Shown here: positions 48,622 through 57,683 of the stretch, in pieces
Layout: the number at the start of each line of letters is the position of its first letter
How positions within the stretch are numbered: position 1 is the stretch's first letter
Assembly: GCA_947385375.1 (NCBI GenBank)
Contig: CANDKR010000001.1
Coordinates: forward strand, 152,542 to 216,541
Direction of reading: 5' to 3'
DNA from: an uncultured Clostridia bacterium
Lineage (GTDB): Bacteria; Bacillota; Clostridia; TANB77; CAG-508
Length of the DNA: 64,000 bases
Made by a program: the position numbers and the translations under genes
The notes under the pieces: generated by a model
What the model was told of the DNA's origin: nothing
Seen by the model: only the letters and a program-made list of their open reading frames with translations
Databases searched by the model: none

Positions 48622-49869
48622 TTGAATGGAGTTTTAGGAATTGTATCTGAATATAATCCTTTTCACAATGGTCATTTATATCATTTGAATTATTCTAAAA
48701 AAATTACACAATCAGCTTTCACAATAGCTGTTATGAGTGGAAACTTTACACAGCGTGGCGATACAGCAGTAATTGACAAATGGACAAGAGCTGAAATGGC
48801 TCTTAAAGCTGGCATTGACTTAGTTATCGAACTTCCTACTGTATATGCTACTTCAAGTGCAGAAAACTTTGCAGAAGGTGCAATAAAAATTTTAAATTCA
48901 CTTGGAATTGTAGATTATGTATCTTTTGGATCAGAACTTGGCGAAATTAGTCCTTTAAATGACATTGCAGAAGTTCTATATAAAGAGCCTAAAGAATTTT
49001 CTAGTTTAATAACCAGACAATTAAAATCTGGTCTTTCCTATCCAAAAGCAAGAGAACTTGCAATTTCAATGTATTTTGGAACTTCAAGGAAATTTACTGA
49101 TATTTTAGAAAACCCAAATAATATACTAGCTATTGAATACTTAAAAGCTCTAAAAAAATATAAAAGTCCTATTGTCCCAATTACAGTAAAACGTGATTAT
49201 AGTGATTACAATAGTAAAAAAGTTAAAAACGGTGTTGCAAGTAGTACAGCAATTCGTACAATGATAGAAAACAAGAAAAATATACATTATGTTGTGCCTT
49301 TTGAAACTTACGAACTTATGGAAGAGCAACAAAACTTAGGACACATCATTCCTAATTTAAGCGTTTTTGAAAAACAAATTATATATACGCTAAGAAAAAT
49401 GTCAATACAAGAAATAGCTTCACTTCCAGATGTTTCAGAAGGTTTAGAATATCGAATAAAAGAAGCTGCAAATGTATCAACAACACTTGAAGGTTTACTT
49501 TCATATATAAAAACTAAAAGATATACACATACAAGAATTCAAAGAATTTTATTACATAGTCTTTTAGGCATTACTAATAAAGATGTAAATGCCTCAAGAA
49601 GAGTTCACCCATATATTAGAGTTTTAGGCTTTAATAAACACGGAAAACGTATTATATCAGCTATTGCTGCTAATAATCCTAATATAAAAATTATTGTATC
49701 TGTTAAAAAGTTTATGGAAAACTATTCTAGCGGTACTTTAAGAAATATGCTTTCAAAAGATATTTTGGCAACTAATATATATAGTCTTGGATTTCCTAGC
49801 AATGATGGCATAGCAAACTTAGATTATACAAAAAAAGTTATAGAAGTAAAAGAAAAAGATGGCGACTAG
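48622..49869 (+). CDS. tmcAL: tRNA(Met) cytidine acetate ligase TmcAL-like
   Basis: 415 residues, YlbM/TmcAL family; makes N4-acetylcytidine at the wobble base of elongator tRNA-Met from acetate and ATP. Nucleotidyltransferase motif GIVSEYNPFHNGHLYH, then VIELPTVYATSSAENFAEGA and the SSTAIR-like motif GVASSTAIRTMIE. TTG start at 48622 with AGGCGGTGA upstream. Four CGG triplets occur, all out of phase. Divergent from rnhA; ends in a terminator that overlaps the stop codon. Confidence 0.92.
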   Translation: MNGVLGIVSEYNPFHNGHLYHLNYSKKITQSAFTIAVMSGNFTQRGDTAVIDKWTRAEMALKAGIDLVIELPTVYATSSAENFAEGAIKILNSLGIVDYVSFGSELGEISPLNDIAEVLYKEPKEFSSLITRQLKSGLSYPKARELAISMYFGTSRKFTDILENPNNILAIEYLKALKKYKSPIVPITVKRDYSDYNSKKVKNGVASSTAIRTMIENKKNIHYVVPFETYELMEEQQNLGHIIPNLSVFEKQIIYTLRKMSIQEIASLPDVSEGLEYRIKEAANVSTTLEGLLSYIKTKRYTHTRIQRILLHSLLGITNKDVNASRRVHPYIRVLGFNKHGKRIISAIAANNPNIKIIVSVKKFMENYSSGTLRNMLSKDILATNIYSLGFPSNDGIANLDYTKKVIEVKEKDGD

Positions 49870-49881
49870 CGCCATCTTTTA
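49855..49881 (+). terminator. terminator overlapping the tmcAL stop codon
   Basis: AAAGATGGCG and CGCCATCTTT enclose the TAG in their short loop; T-rich sequence follows. Confidence 0.85.
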
Positions 49882-50730
49882 TTTCATATCTTGAACAAAA
49901 TTTAATTTTTCTATAACATCTTCACCAATTTTTATATTAGCAAGTTTCATTAATTTTTCAGCTTTTTCAATATAATTTCTATGATGAGTATCTAAACCAT
50001 ATACTACTTTTATATCATACTCGCTTGCAATTTTCCAAAACTCCCTAGTAGGATATACTGACTTATCTAATCTTTCTACTTGCATTTCAAAAGAATCTTC
50101 ATTTAGTTTTTTGTCTTTAAAATATGTAGCAGCAGCAATTCCATTTAAGTTAATTTCTAGAGGAATGCCAGTCCTTTCAGCAGTTTCACAAATAGTTCTT
50201 ATAATCTTTTCTTCTTCTTCTCCATATACCTTTGTATTTCTAAAAGCTATATCTGGATGTGCTACTATATCTGGTATTCCAAGCTCCATTGCTTGTTTTA
50301 GGTACTCACCATATCTAATCATATCTTGGATTTTCCATGTAAAACCTTTACCAAAAATAACTAAATCCTTCTGGTTTTCATCATATACAAAATGCTGACC
50401 TAAAATTAGTTTATCAGTTTCACTCTTTAATTCCATAATATCATCAATTTGGTCTGGTAAAAATTCAATTTCAAAACCTGTTTGTATTTCTATTTTATCT
50501 TTGTACTTTTCTTGCAAAGTTTTTATTGATGAATAATATTCATGCCTTTGCTCATAGCCCATTCTCATATGAGCTCTTTTATCAACTATATGCTTTTCTG
50601 GTGCGTGGTCTGTAAAAGCAATTCTTTTAAAACCTTGCTTTATATAATCTAAAACATATTCCTCGTCTGTATAATCAAAATCAGCATGACCACATCTATA
50701 AGTATGTGAATGAAAATTGAATTCCTGCAT
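49879..50730 (-). CDS. PHP-domain histidinol-phosphatase-like hydrolase
   Basis: 283 residues. PHP metal motifs HSHTYRCGHAD at the N-terminus, FTDHAPE, a Glu in QTGFEIEFLPD, DIVAHPDIAFR and the final YGLDTHHRNYI. It resembles HisK-type phosphatases, but no his genes are nearby, so the substrate is open. Monocistronic. Confidence 0.85.
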   Translation of the reverse strand: MQEFNFHSHTYRCGHADFDYTDEEYVLDYIKQGFKRIAFTDHAPEKHIVDKRAHMRMGYEQRHEYYSSIKTLQEKYKDKIEIQTGFEIEFLPDQIDDIMELKSETDKLILGQHFVYDENQKDLVIFGKGFTWKIQDMIRYGEYLKQAMELGIPDIVAHPDIAFRNTKVYGEEEEKIIRTICETAERTGIPLEINLNGIAAATYFKDKKLNEDSFEMQVERLDKSVYPTREFWKIASEYDIKVVYGLDTHHRNYIEKAEKLMKLANIKIGEDVIEKLNFVQDMK

Positions 50731-50796
50731 TTTATTTTCCTCCCATAAAAGCTTTTACTTTCATATAATATCATAAAATGCCATTTTTTTCAATCT

Positions 50797-53190
50797 TTAA
50801 TTATCTCTTAATCTGTCCACAATAGTTTCTTTATTAAACATTTTTATAGAACATATAGCAACTATAGAAGGAATAAGTATTGAAATTAATAAGTAAACTA
50901 GTATTGCAGAAACTGGTAAATGGAAAAACATATATTTTATTCCAAAGCTCTTTAAAATTTCTATTAGTGCAAAACTTAAAATAGGTCCTAAAATACTACT
51001 AATTATACAGTTAGGTAAACTTAAATAAATATTCTCAAATATAAGCATCTTATTTACTTGTTTTCTAGACATACCTATTGACTGAAGTACTGCAAGTTCT
51101 TTTTTCCTTGAAACTACACTTGTTATAACTGTATTTATTAAATTAATAAAACTAAATACTACGATAAAAATTGACATTCCTATCATTATATTTTTAATAT
51201 TTGCTAAATTTTTTTGGGAATTAGCATAATAATCTGTAAAAGTAATTACTTCTAAGCCATCATATTTATCTACTAATTCTTTTATCTTGTTATCTAATTC
51301 TTCATTATATATATGACCTTTAGTTGCTACTCGTAAAGACATTGTTGTGTCCAAATCGCCAACAATTTCTTCATACATATTATCTGGAATAAGTAACCAG
51401 CCTTCTGCGCTTGTGTTATCAGCCTCTATATTATAACCTGAAAACATATTACTTCCAATACCACCTAAATTTACTTCAAGTGATTTATCCTCTCCATTAA
51501 AATAATGTAATGTAATTTTATCATTAAGCTCTGGAGACCAACCAAATATTTCTTTAAAGACGCCAACCATTGGCAAATATCCTTCTCTATTTTCTTTTAG
51601 TGTATTATAATCTCCTGTGCCCTCTAAAACTGCTTTTTGTGCGCTAGCTGTGTGAGAATTATCCATTGGTGCAATTGCATCGTCAAATATCTCCCCATTA
51701 TATTCATATTTTACTTTAAAACTTTTATTGGCTTTTACTTTTTCAACTTCTTCTAACTGTTCTAACTCTTTCTTTAACTCAGTAAGATTATTCTTCTCTT
51801 TTATAAAATCATAAATACCATTTTTAGAATTTTCTGATACTTCATCTGTAAAAGAAATATGATATTCAGAGTTGCTGAAACTTCCCATTCTTGCATAAGC
51901 TAATTCGTCAACAGAATCTGAAATAGTCACTGCGAATATAAATAATACCCCGCCTATTATTAATGATATAAGTGTCATTATAGTTTTCTTTTTGTTTTTA
52001 TTAACTTCAATTTTTCCAAGTGAACTAGGGCTTAAATTTCTGCATAATTTGCTTGAAGCACTTATATTTTCACTATCTCCTGTATATCTTAAACCTTCTA
52101 CTGGTGATACTTCACTTGCAATTTTAGCAGGTTTACTAACAGAAATAAGCACTGCAAAAACTCCTAAAACAATTGATATTACTGCCACTTTTATAAAGTT
52201 TAATAAAATATATCCTTCTGGTACTAAAAAATAAGCTACAACTCCACCAACTATTACCCCTAAAGTAATTCCTAATTTACAATAATTTAATCCTTCCAAT
52301 TTTATCATTTTCTTCATTTGTTTTTTACTCATACCAATAGTTCTAAGCTGTGCATATTCCCTAACCTTTGAAGAAACTGACAAATAGAAAATACTATAAA
52401 TTACAATACCACTAATAACAAGTACACCAATACTCAATCCTATAAAAGTCAAAATTTCATTTGTATCTAATGAAAAAGAATCTACAAACTTGTCATTACA
52501 ATTTACATTTCTTCTTGGTATACCATTTTCTTTTCCTAATTCAAAAAAGAAATTTTTAATATACTCTGTACTAGGTATGTTCATATTATCTACAACTTTT
52601 ACTAAAGCGTCTGTCCTACTATTTTCAAAAATCTTTCCGCTTTCAGAATATTCTTTAGAAAATAACACTGGATATGACAAGCCTTTTCCATTATCTAATA
52701 AACCAGATACTACAAAAGTTTCTCCTAATAGTTCAAGTTCTTCTCCAACAATCCCATTTTTGCCAAGTTCTTTTAAAACAAACACATCTATGACAATTTC
52801 ATTTTTATTAACAGGAGTATTTCCTGCTAATAGTTTATAAGTTTTTATGTCCTTTACATCATATTCATAATATACTGGATTAATCTTTATATCTCCAATA
52901 TTTCTTTCAATACCTTTTCTATATGTCATAACACATTTTATATTTTCATTGGCTTTCAAGTCATCTATTTGCTCCTGACTTACTTCGTAATACATACAGT
53001 CTTGCATTCCTTTTACGGCTTCTTTTTCGTAAGTCTTATAATTCAAAGTTGCAAGCCCCATTACCATAATAAAACAAATAGCTAGACCAATTGTAATACT
53101 CATAAATGCTACTTTTAGCTTTGAACTCACAAAAGAAGCCCTAGCAAGCTGACTAATTACTTTTTTGTTATTATTACTTTTCAAATTCAT
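50797..53190 (-). CDS. FtsX/MacB-type ABC transporter permease
   Basis: 797 residues with two FtsX modules: an N-terminal helix, an external domain, three helices (about 245-370), a second N-anchored external domain (about 415-660), and three final helices. Recurrent motif QLRTIGMSKKQMKKMI and its C-terminal counterpart VLQSIGMSRKQVNKML are typical coupling helices. Partner of the ATPase 13 bases upstream. BceB/VexAB-like exporters or peptide-sensing transporters share this form. Confidence 0.88.
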   Translation of the reverse strand: MNLKSNNNKKVISQLARASFVSSKLKVAFMSITIGLAICFIMVMGLATLNYKTYEKEAVKGMQDCMYYEVSQEQIDDLKANENIKCVMTYRKGIERNIGDIKINPVYYEYDVKDIKTYKLLAGNTPVNKNEIVIDVFVLKELGKNGIVGEELELLGETFVVSGLLDNGKGLSYPVLFSKEYSESGKIFENSRTDALVKVVDNMNIPSTEYIKNFFFELGKENGIPRRNVNCNDKFVDSFSLDTNEILTFIGLSIGVLVISGIVIYSIFYLSVSSKVREYAQLRTIGMSKKQMKKMIKLEGLNYCKLGITLGVIVGGVVAYFLVPEGYILLNFIKVAVISIVLGVFAVLISVSKPAKIASEVSPVEGLRYTGDSENISASSKLCRNLSPSSLGKIEVNKNKKKTIMTLISLIIGGVLFIFAVTISDSVDELAYARMGSFSNSEYHISFTDEVSENSKNGIYDFIKEKNNLTELKKELEQLEEVEKVKANKSFKVKYEYNGEIFDDAIAPMDNSHTASAQKAVLEGTGDYNTLKENREGYLPMVGVFKEIFGWSPELNDKITLHYFNGEDKSLEVNLGGIGSNMFSGYNIEADNTSAEGWLLIPDNMYEEIVGDLDTTMSLRVATKGHIYNEELDNKIKELVDKYDGLEVITFTDYYANSQKNLANIKNIMIGMSIFIVVFSFINLINTVITSVVSRKKELAVLQSIGMSRKQVNKMLIFENIYLSLPNCIISSILGPILSFALIEILKSFGIKYMFFHLPVSAILVYLLISILIPSIVAICSIKMFNKETIVDRLRDN

Positions 53191-53203
53191 TTCTTATCTC
53201 CTT

Positions 53204-53875
53204 TTAAAAAATTTTTCCATCTTCAATTCTTATAATTCTGTCTGCCATTTGAGCAATCTCCTCATTATGTGTAATCATAATAATCGTCTGATGAAAAGCC
53301 TTGCTAGTATTTTTTAAAAGTCCTATTACGTCTAAACTTGTCCTAGTATCTAAGTTTCCTGTTGGCTCATCTGCAAGTATTATTGCAGGTTTAGTTGCTA
53401 AAGCTCTTGCAATTGCAACACGTTGTTGTTGTCCTCCTGACAATTTATTAGGCATAGTTTTTACTTTTGAAGTTATTCCCAGAAGTTCAATAACCTTATT
53501 TATGAACTCCTTATCCACTTTATTTCCATCTAACTCGATTGGAAGTACGATATTTTCATACACATTAAGCATAGGCACTAAATTATAGTTTTGAAATATA
53601 AAGCCAATTTGTCTTCTTCTAAAAACTGTTAATTCCTCATCACTCATTTTTGAAATTTCATTTCCATCAATTTCAATTTTCCCAAAACTTGGATTATCTA
53701 ATCCTCCAAGCATATTAAGTAAAGTTGTTTTTCCACTTCCAGAAGTTCCTACTATTGCAACAAACTCTCCACTGTTTATTTGCAATGATACATCATCTAA
53801 TGCTTTTACCAAAGTCTCTCCACTTCCATAATACTTTTTTAAATTACTTACTTTTAAAATACAATTATTCTCCAT
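53204..53875 (-). CDS. ABC transporter ATPase (LolD/BceA-like)
   Basis: 223 residues from ATG 53875 (AAAGGA upstream; the longer in-frame TTG-type start is not favoured). Walker A GTSGSGKTT, signature LSGGQQQRVAIARAL, Walker B AIILADEPTGNLD, switch MITHNEEIA. Works with the FtsX-type permease. Next to a two-component system and behind phased direct repeats, suggesting regulation by that system. Confidence 0.93.
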   Translation of the reverse strand: MENNCILKVSNLKKYYGSGETLVKALDDVSLQINSGEFVAIVGTSGSGKTTLLNMLGGLDNPSFGKIEIDGNEISKMSDEELTVFRRRQIGFIFQNYNLVPMLNVYENIVLPIELDGNKVDKEFINKVIELLGITSKVKTMPNKLSGGQQQRVAIARALATKPAIILADEPTGNLDTRTSLDVIGLLKNTSKAFHQTIIMITHNEEIAQMADRIIRIEDGKIF

Positions 53876-53936
53876 AATTATTTTTCCTTTCTCTCTTTCT
53901 ATAAATCTATAATACAATATAAATCTTTCGAAATAG

Positions 53937-53967
53937 TTTCAATTTTCAAAAAAGTTATTTCAATTTT
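53937..53967 (-). promoter_or_regulatory. phased direct repeats, putative response-regulator operator
   Basis: TTTCAATTTT occurs at 53937-53946 and again at 53958-53967 (as AAAATTGAAA on the transcribed side), 21 bases apart, two helical turns. They lie 62-92 bases before the ABC ATPase start. OmpR-family regulators bind such tandem repeats. Confidence 0.55.
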
Positions 53968-53988
53968 GAAACTTTTGGCTACAATTAA

Positions 53989-54014
53989 ATAAGACTGATT
54001 TTATTATCAGTCTT
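53989..54014 (-). terminator. terminator after the histidine kinase gene
   Basis: On the minus strand AAGACTGA and TCAGTCTT flank an A/T-rich loop and overlap the kinase stop region. Confidence 0.7.
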
Positions 54015-54918
54015 AAAGTGGTAAAAATACAGAAAAGGTACTTCCCTCTCCTATTTTTGATTTTAATTTAATATATCCATTTTGTAGTTCAATAATATTT
54101 TTACTCAAATATAGTCCAATTCCAACACCTTCAATATTATGAACTTTCTGCTCTCTAAAAAATCTTTTAAAAACATTATTTATGTTTTCATTGTCAATGC
54201 CAATACCATTATCTATGATATCAATTCTTAAAAAGCTTTCTAATTTCTCAATATTAATTTCTATCTTTCCATTTTCGTTTGTATATTTTATTGCATTTTC
54301 TAAAATATTACAAATAGCTTCTAAAGTCCATTTTTTATCATATTTTACAATTGTATTTGTATCTCCCATAATATCTATACTTATGTTTTTCTTATCTGCA
54401 AGTGGCTCTGCCTGCTTTTTAGCCTCTTCTATACATTCTATAATTCTACTACTTTCTTGGTTTAGTGCTAACATATTAGTCTCAAGTCTAGACATCTTGA
54501 TAAGTGAATCCGTCAAAAACTCTAACTTATCAACTTGTGTAGAAATAACCTGTAAAAATTCTTGCTGTTTTTCTTTGCTTAAATCATTGTTTAAAATAGT
54601 ATCACTATACATTCTAATATTAGATATCGGAGTTTTAATCTGATGTGTTATATCAGATACCATTTCTTGAACTTCCTGTTTAGAGCGATTGCTTTGCTCT
54701 AACTTAGCCTTAGTAATATTTCCAAGCTTATATAGTTTTGAGTTAAGCTTTGACTCTAAATTTTCTTCATTTATATTTTTCTTATCAAATTCACCATTTA
54801 CAAAACTATCAATTTGTTTTTCTACATCAGTTGTGAATTTTACATATTTTCTTCTAAAGAATATGTAAATTAGTAAAGTTATAATAATAAGTATAACTCC
54901 AATGATTATTAGTTCCAT
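54013..54918 (-). CDS. sensor histidine kinase
   Basis: 301 residues. One N-terminal helix (about 3-23), a short linker, a HisKA dimerisation domain with phospho-accepting His in ITHQIKTPISNIRM, and an ATPase domain with NILENAIKYT (N box), DNGIGID (G1) and GVGIGLYLSKNI (G2). No real external sensor loop, like intramembrane-sensing kinases that rely on a partner transporter. Four bases after the response-regulator stop; part of one unit with it. Confidence 0.93.
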   Translation of the reverse strand: MELIIIGVILIIITLLIYIFFRRKYVKFTTDVEKQIDSFVNGEFDKKNINEENLESKLNSKLYKLGNITKAKLEQSNRSKQEVQEMVSDITHQIKTPISNIRMYSDTILNNDLSKEKQQEFLQVISTQVDKLEFLTDSLIKMSRLETNMLALNQESSRIIECIEEAKKQAEPLADKKNISIDIMGDTNTIVKYDKKWTLEAICNILENAIKYTNENGKIEINIEKLESFLRIDIIDNGIGIDNENINNVFKRFFREQKVHNIEGVGIGLYLSKNIIELQNGYIKLKSKIGEGSTFSVFLPL

Positions 54919-54921
54919 TTC

Positions 54922-55590
54922 TTACTCCTCTGCTAATTTATATCCAACACCATAAATAGTTTCTATGTATTTATCATTTTCTTTATCTAATTTTGAACGT
55001 AATCTGCTTATATTTAAAGTCAAAGTATGCTCGTCCACAAAATTTTCTTTGCTATCCCAAAGCTTCTCTAATAAAATTTGTCTAGTAAGTACAATACTTT
55101 TATTTTTCACAAAAACTTGTAGTAAGTCAAATTCTGTGGGAGTTAGATAAATTATCTCTCCTGACTTTTTTACAGTTCTGTCTTCAAAATTTATACTTAA
55201 ATCTTTTATAGTAAATAAATCTTTTTTTACGTTATTTCTATTTAATATAAGTTCTATTTTCTTCAAAAGAATTTTAACATTGAAAGGTTTTGTAATATAA
55301 TCATCTGCACCTAGTTCAAGCCCTTTTAATATTTCGTCATCTAAATTATGTGCTGTAAGAAATATAAATGGTAAGTTTTTCTGCTCTTTTATAACTTTTG
55401 AAAACTCAAAACCATTGCCATCTGGCAAATTTACATCTAGTAAAACTAAGTCAATTTTATTTTCTTGTATTAGCTTTTTAGCCTCAGCTATACTTTGTGC
55501 ACTTAATGCCTTCCAATTATTATTTTGTATATTAAAACAAATACCAGCATTTAACATCTCGTCATCTTCTACAACCAAAACCGTCTGCAT
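54922..55590 (-). CDS. OmpR-family response regulator
   Basis: 222 residues from ATG 55590. GGAGG lies inside the longer TTG-started frame, so that start is rejected. Receiver: VVEDDEM acidic pair, phospho-acceptor Asp in LVLLDVNLPDG, FLTAHN and the lysine in DDYITKPFN. Winged-helix effector domain: LTPTEFDLLQVF, VDEHTLTLNISRLRSKL, IYGVGYKL. Probably controls the adjacent ABC transporter through the repeats at 53937-53967. Confidence 0.94.
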   Translation of the reverse strand: MQTVLVVEDDEMLNAGICFNIQNNNWKALSAQSIAEAKKLIQENKIDLVLLDVNLPDGNGFEFSKVIKEQKNLPFIFLTAHNLDDEILKGLELGADDYITKPFNVKILLKKIELILNRNNVKKDLFTIKDLSINFEDRTVKKSGEIIYLTPTEFDLLQVFVKNKSIVLTRQILLEKLWDSKENFVDEHTLTLNISRLRSKLDKENDKYIETIYGVGYKLAEE

Positions 55591-55603
55591 TATTTCCTCC
55601 AAG

Positions 55604-56251
55604 TTACGTGTATATTTTTTTTAGCTTTTCTGCTATACTATTTGCAAGTTTTGTATGGCTTTCTTTTGTTAAATGTACTCCATCAATTCCTGTTTCCAAA
55701 CCTTCATTGCCTAAAAAATAGCAATTATATTTCTCAGAAAGCTTTTTATAAATCTCATTTAATTCTTTTGCCTTACTACCTGCACCTACGTATTTTCCGC
55801 CAGCTTTACAATATTCAGCATCTTCGTTTACAAGTGGTGGTGTAACTACTAATAGTTTTGGATAACTATCTTGTAATTGTGATTTTCTATTTAATATTGT
55901 CTTTATAAAATATTCTTCTAAAAGCTCTCCTATTTCTTTAGCTGTTTTATTATAAGCCGATTTTAATTCATTCGTACCAAGCATAAGCACTACTAAATCA
56001 ATTGGATCGTGTGTATCTAAACAAGGAAGTAAGTACTCATAACCATTTTTACCTTCTTTACCAGGTCTTGTATCATTTGAAGTTAGAGTTCTACTATTTA
56101 ATCCCTCTTCTATAATTTCAAATTTATCTCCTAATAAACTTGTAAGTATTTTAGTCCATCTCTCATTGTTCCCATATCTTTGATGATCAGTACCTGATAT
56201 GTACCCCCATGTATTTGAATCACCATAACATAAAATTCTTATATTTTCCAT
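55604..56251 (-). CDS. SGNH/GDSL-type esterase
   Basis: 215 residues. Block I YGDSNTWGYI with the Ser nucleophile, Gly in EEGLNSRTL, block III VVLMLGTNELK and block V GVHLTKESH with the Asp/His region. No signal peptide, so cytosolic. Similar to arylesterases. Fourteen bases from the response regulator gene; may be co-transcribed. Confidence 0.9.
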   Translation of the reverse strand: MENIRILCYGDSNTWGYISGTDHQRYGNNERWTKILTSLLGDKFEIIEEGLNSRTLTSNDTRPGKEGKNGYEYLLPCLDTHDPIDLVVLMLGTNELKSAYNKTAKEIGELLEEYFIKTILNRKSQLQDSYPKLLVVTPPLVNEDAEYCKAGGKYVGAGSKAKELNEIYKKLSEKYNCYFLGNEGLETGIDGVHLTKESHTKLANSIAEKLKKIYT

Positions 56252-56263
56252 ATAATTACCTCT

Positions 56264-56881
56264 TTAAAACTTTACTTTATTTTCTTCTAATAATTTTTTT
56301 ACATCTTCACTACTGTTAGGAATAATTCGTCTGCCTTTTATTCCAATTCTATTTGCTGTATTATAATTCTCACCATTAAGATCATCGTCTATAAATAAAC
56401 ACTCTTCTGCTACTAAATTATATCTGTCTAAAAGAATTCTATATATTCTCTCATCCGGCTTTTTTACGTGCTCCTCAGCTGAAATAATTATTCCATTACA
56501 TAGAGAAAAAAAGTCATCATTTTTAAAGAATTGATAAGTTGAATTTGCCATATTTGATAATACAAATATATTATAACCATTGCTTTTTAGGCTTTTAGCA
56601 ATGTCTACAATATCTCTATTTATTTCTTGAAGTTTAAACCACTCACTTAAAAAATTGGTCGTTAAATCCTCATACTTATAGTTATTTCTTCTATTTATAT
56701 TTTCTATTGCGCCTTCAATAGTAATATTTCCTAAATCTTGCATAGCCCACTCTGGAGCATTAAATATCTCGTCAAAAACATATTTTACTTCTTCTTCACT
56801 TTTAGCAAAATTCCTAGCAATTTTGTCTTGGTTATAATTTATAATGACATTTCCCAAATCAAATATTATATTTTTTACCAT
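56264..56881 (-). CDS. HAD-superfamily IA hydrolase
   Basis: 205 residues. Motif I NIIFDLGNVIINY (second Asp of the usual DxD replaced by Gly-Asn), motif II FVLSNMANS, Lys in HVKKPDERIYR, motif IV LFIDDDLNGE. Epoxide-hydrolase/phosphatase-like subfamily. Follows the NUDIX gene by 66 bases. Confidence 0.86.
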   Translation of the reverse strand: MVKNIIFDLGNVIINYNQDKIARNFAKSEEEVKYVFDEIFNAPEWAMQDLGNITIEGAIENINRRNNYKYEDLTTNFLSEWFKLQEINRDIVDIAKSLKSNGYNIFVLSNMANSTYQFFKNDDFFSLCNGIIISAEEHVKKPDERIYRILLDRYNLVAEECLFIDDDLNGENYNTANRIGIKGRRIIPNSSEDVKKLLEENKVKF

Positions 56882-56947
56882 ATTTTCTCTCCCTATCTAT
56901 AATATTTTATTATCTTTTTCTACTACACAACCTGCTATAACTACCAT

Positions 56948-57442
56948 TTATTCCTCCACAACTTTCTTTAAATCATCAATCCAGTCAAACCCTTCATTAT
57001 TAAGATATTGTAACTCTTCTAGTTTAAAGTATCTTAAAAATTCTACTTCTTCTTTTTGCAATACACACTTAGATATATCTACATTCTGCTTAATATAATA
57101 CCTAGTAAAATAAACATACTTATTTTTACTAGTACCTAAAAATCTTAAATTGTCTGGATTTAAATGTACACCAATTTCCTCCTCAGTTTCACGAATTGCA
57201 GCATCAAATGTATCTTCTCCAAAATCTACTTTGCCTCCACAAATTCCCCACTTACTTGGATTTACTCTTTTTGTTCTACTACGTTTTTGAAGCAACACCT
57301 CATTCCTATCATTTATAATAAGTACACCTACTACTGACAAATAATATCCTTCTGGTATATTAAGTGGATATCTTGCCTCAACATGTGTAAGCACTTTCCC
57401 TGTTTTATTTCCATTTTCATCAACTAACTCGTGTTGTTCCAT
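56948..57442 (-). CDS. NUDIX hydrolase, Idi/YfcD-like
   Basis: 164 residues. Complete NUDIX box GGKVDFGEDTFDAAIRETEEEIGV (quoted for identification in parts: GGKVDFGED and RETEEEIG). N-terminus EQHELVDENGNKTGK resembles the isopentenyl-diphosphate isomerase-like subgroup acting on nucleoside diphosphate derivatives. Substrate unknown. Confidence 0.9.
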   Translation of the reverse strand: MEQHELVDENGNKTGKVLTHVEARYPLNIPEGYYLSVVGVLIINDRNEVLLQKRSRTKRVNPSKWGICGGKVDFGEDTFDAAIRETEEEIGVHLNPDNLRFLGTSKNKYVYFTRYYIKQNVDISKCVLQKEEVEFLRYFKLEELQYLNNEGFDWIDDLKKVVEE

Positions 57443-57547
57443 AATAAAAACCTTCTTTCTCTTTTTTCCTTTTATTTATATCACAAATTTGCTATAAATA
57501 CAATTATCAAGAACAAAAATAGAAACTATATAGTTTCCATTTTCACT

Positions 57548-57645
57548 AAAACGACTGATGACTAGTACAAGTACTAGTCATCTTTCATAGCAATTTAACT
57601 GGGATTTTCATCCCTTTCATAGCAATCTTTATTGATTACCTTATA
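57548..57645 (-). ncRNA. putative ~95-nt small RNA
   Basis: A minus-strand promoter (TTGACT 57679-57674, TATCAT 57656-57651, spacer 17) is followed by about 95 nt with no ORF. The RNA has two copies of ATTGCTATGAAAG (57626-57614 and 57594-57582), a GGGAT/ATCCC hairpin between them, and a 12-bp perfect hairpin (57557-57582) before AGTCGTTTT. The layout resembles a small regulatory RNA. It lies just 3' of a decayed pemK-like gene. Confidence 0.5.
57557..57582. repeat. perfect 12-bp inverted repeat
   Basis: GATGACTAGTAC and GTACTAGTCATC with a two-base spacer. Probably the terminator hairpin of the small RNA on the minus strand. As duplex DNA it could also be an operator. Confidence 0.75.
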
Positions 57646-57650
57646 ATACT

Positions 57651-57679
57651 ATGATACTATATTTTATTAAGAAAGTCAA
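57651..57679 (-). promoter_or_regulatory. sigma-A type promoter of a putative small RNA
   Basis: TTGACT and TATCAT on the minus strand with a 17-base spacer, inside the 3' end of the decayed pemK-like gene and pointing to the hairpin at 57557-57582. Confidence 0.6.
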
Positions 57680-57683
57680 TAAA

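Noticed and set aside
57582..57626. CRISPR array
   Set aside because: Only two copies of a 13-base motif, 32 bases apart, with a hairpin between them. No further repeats and no cas genes in the window.
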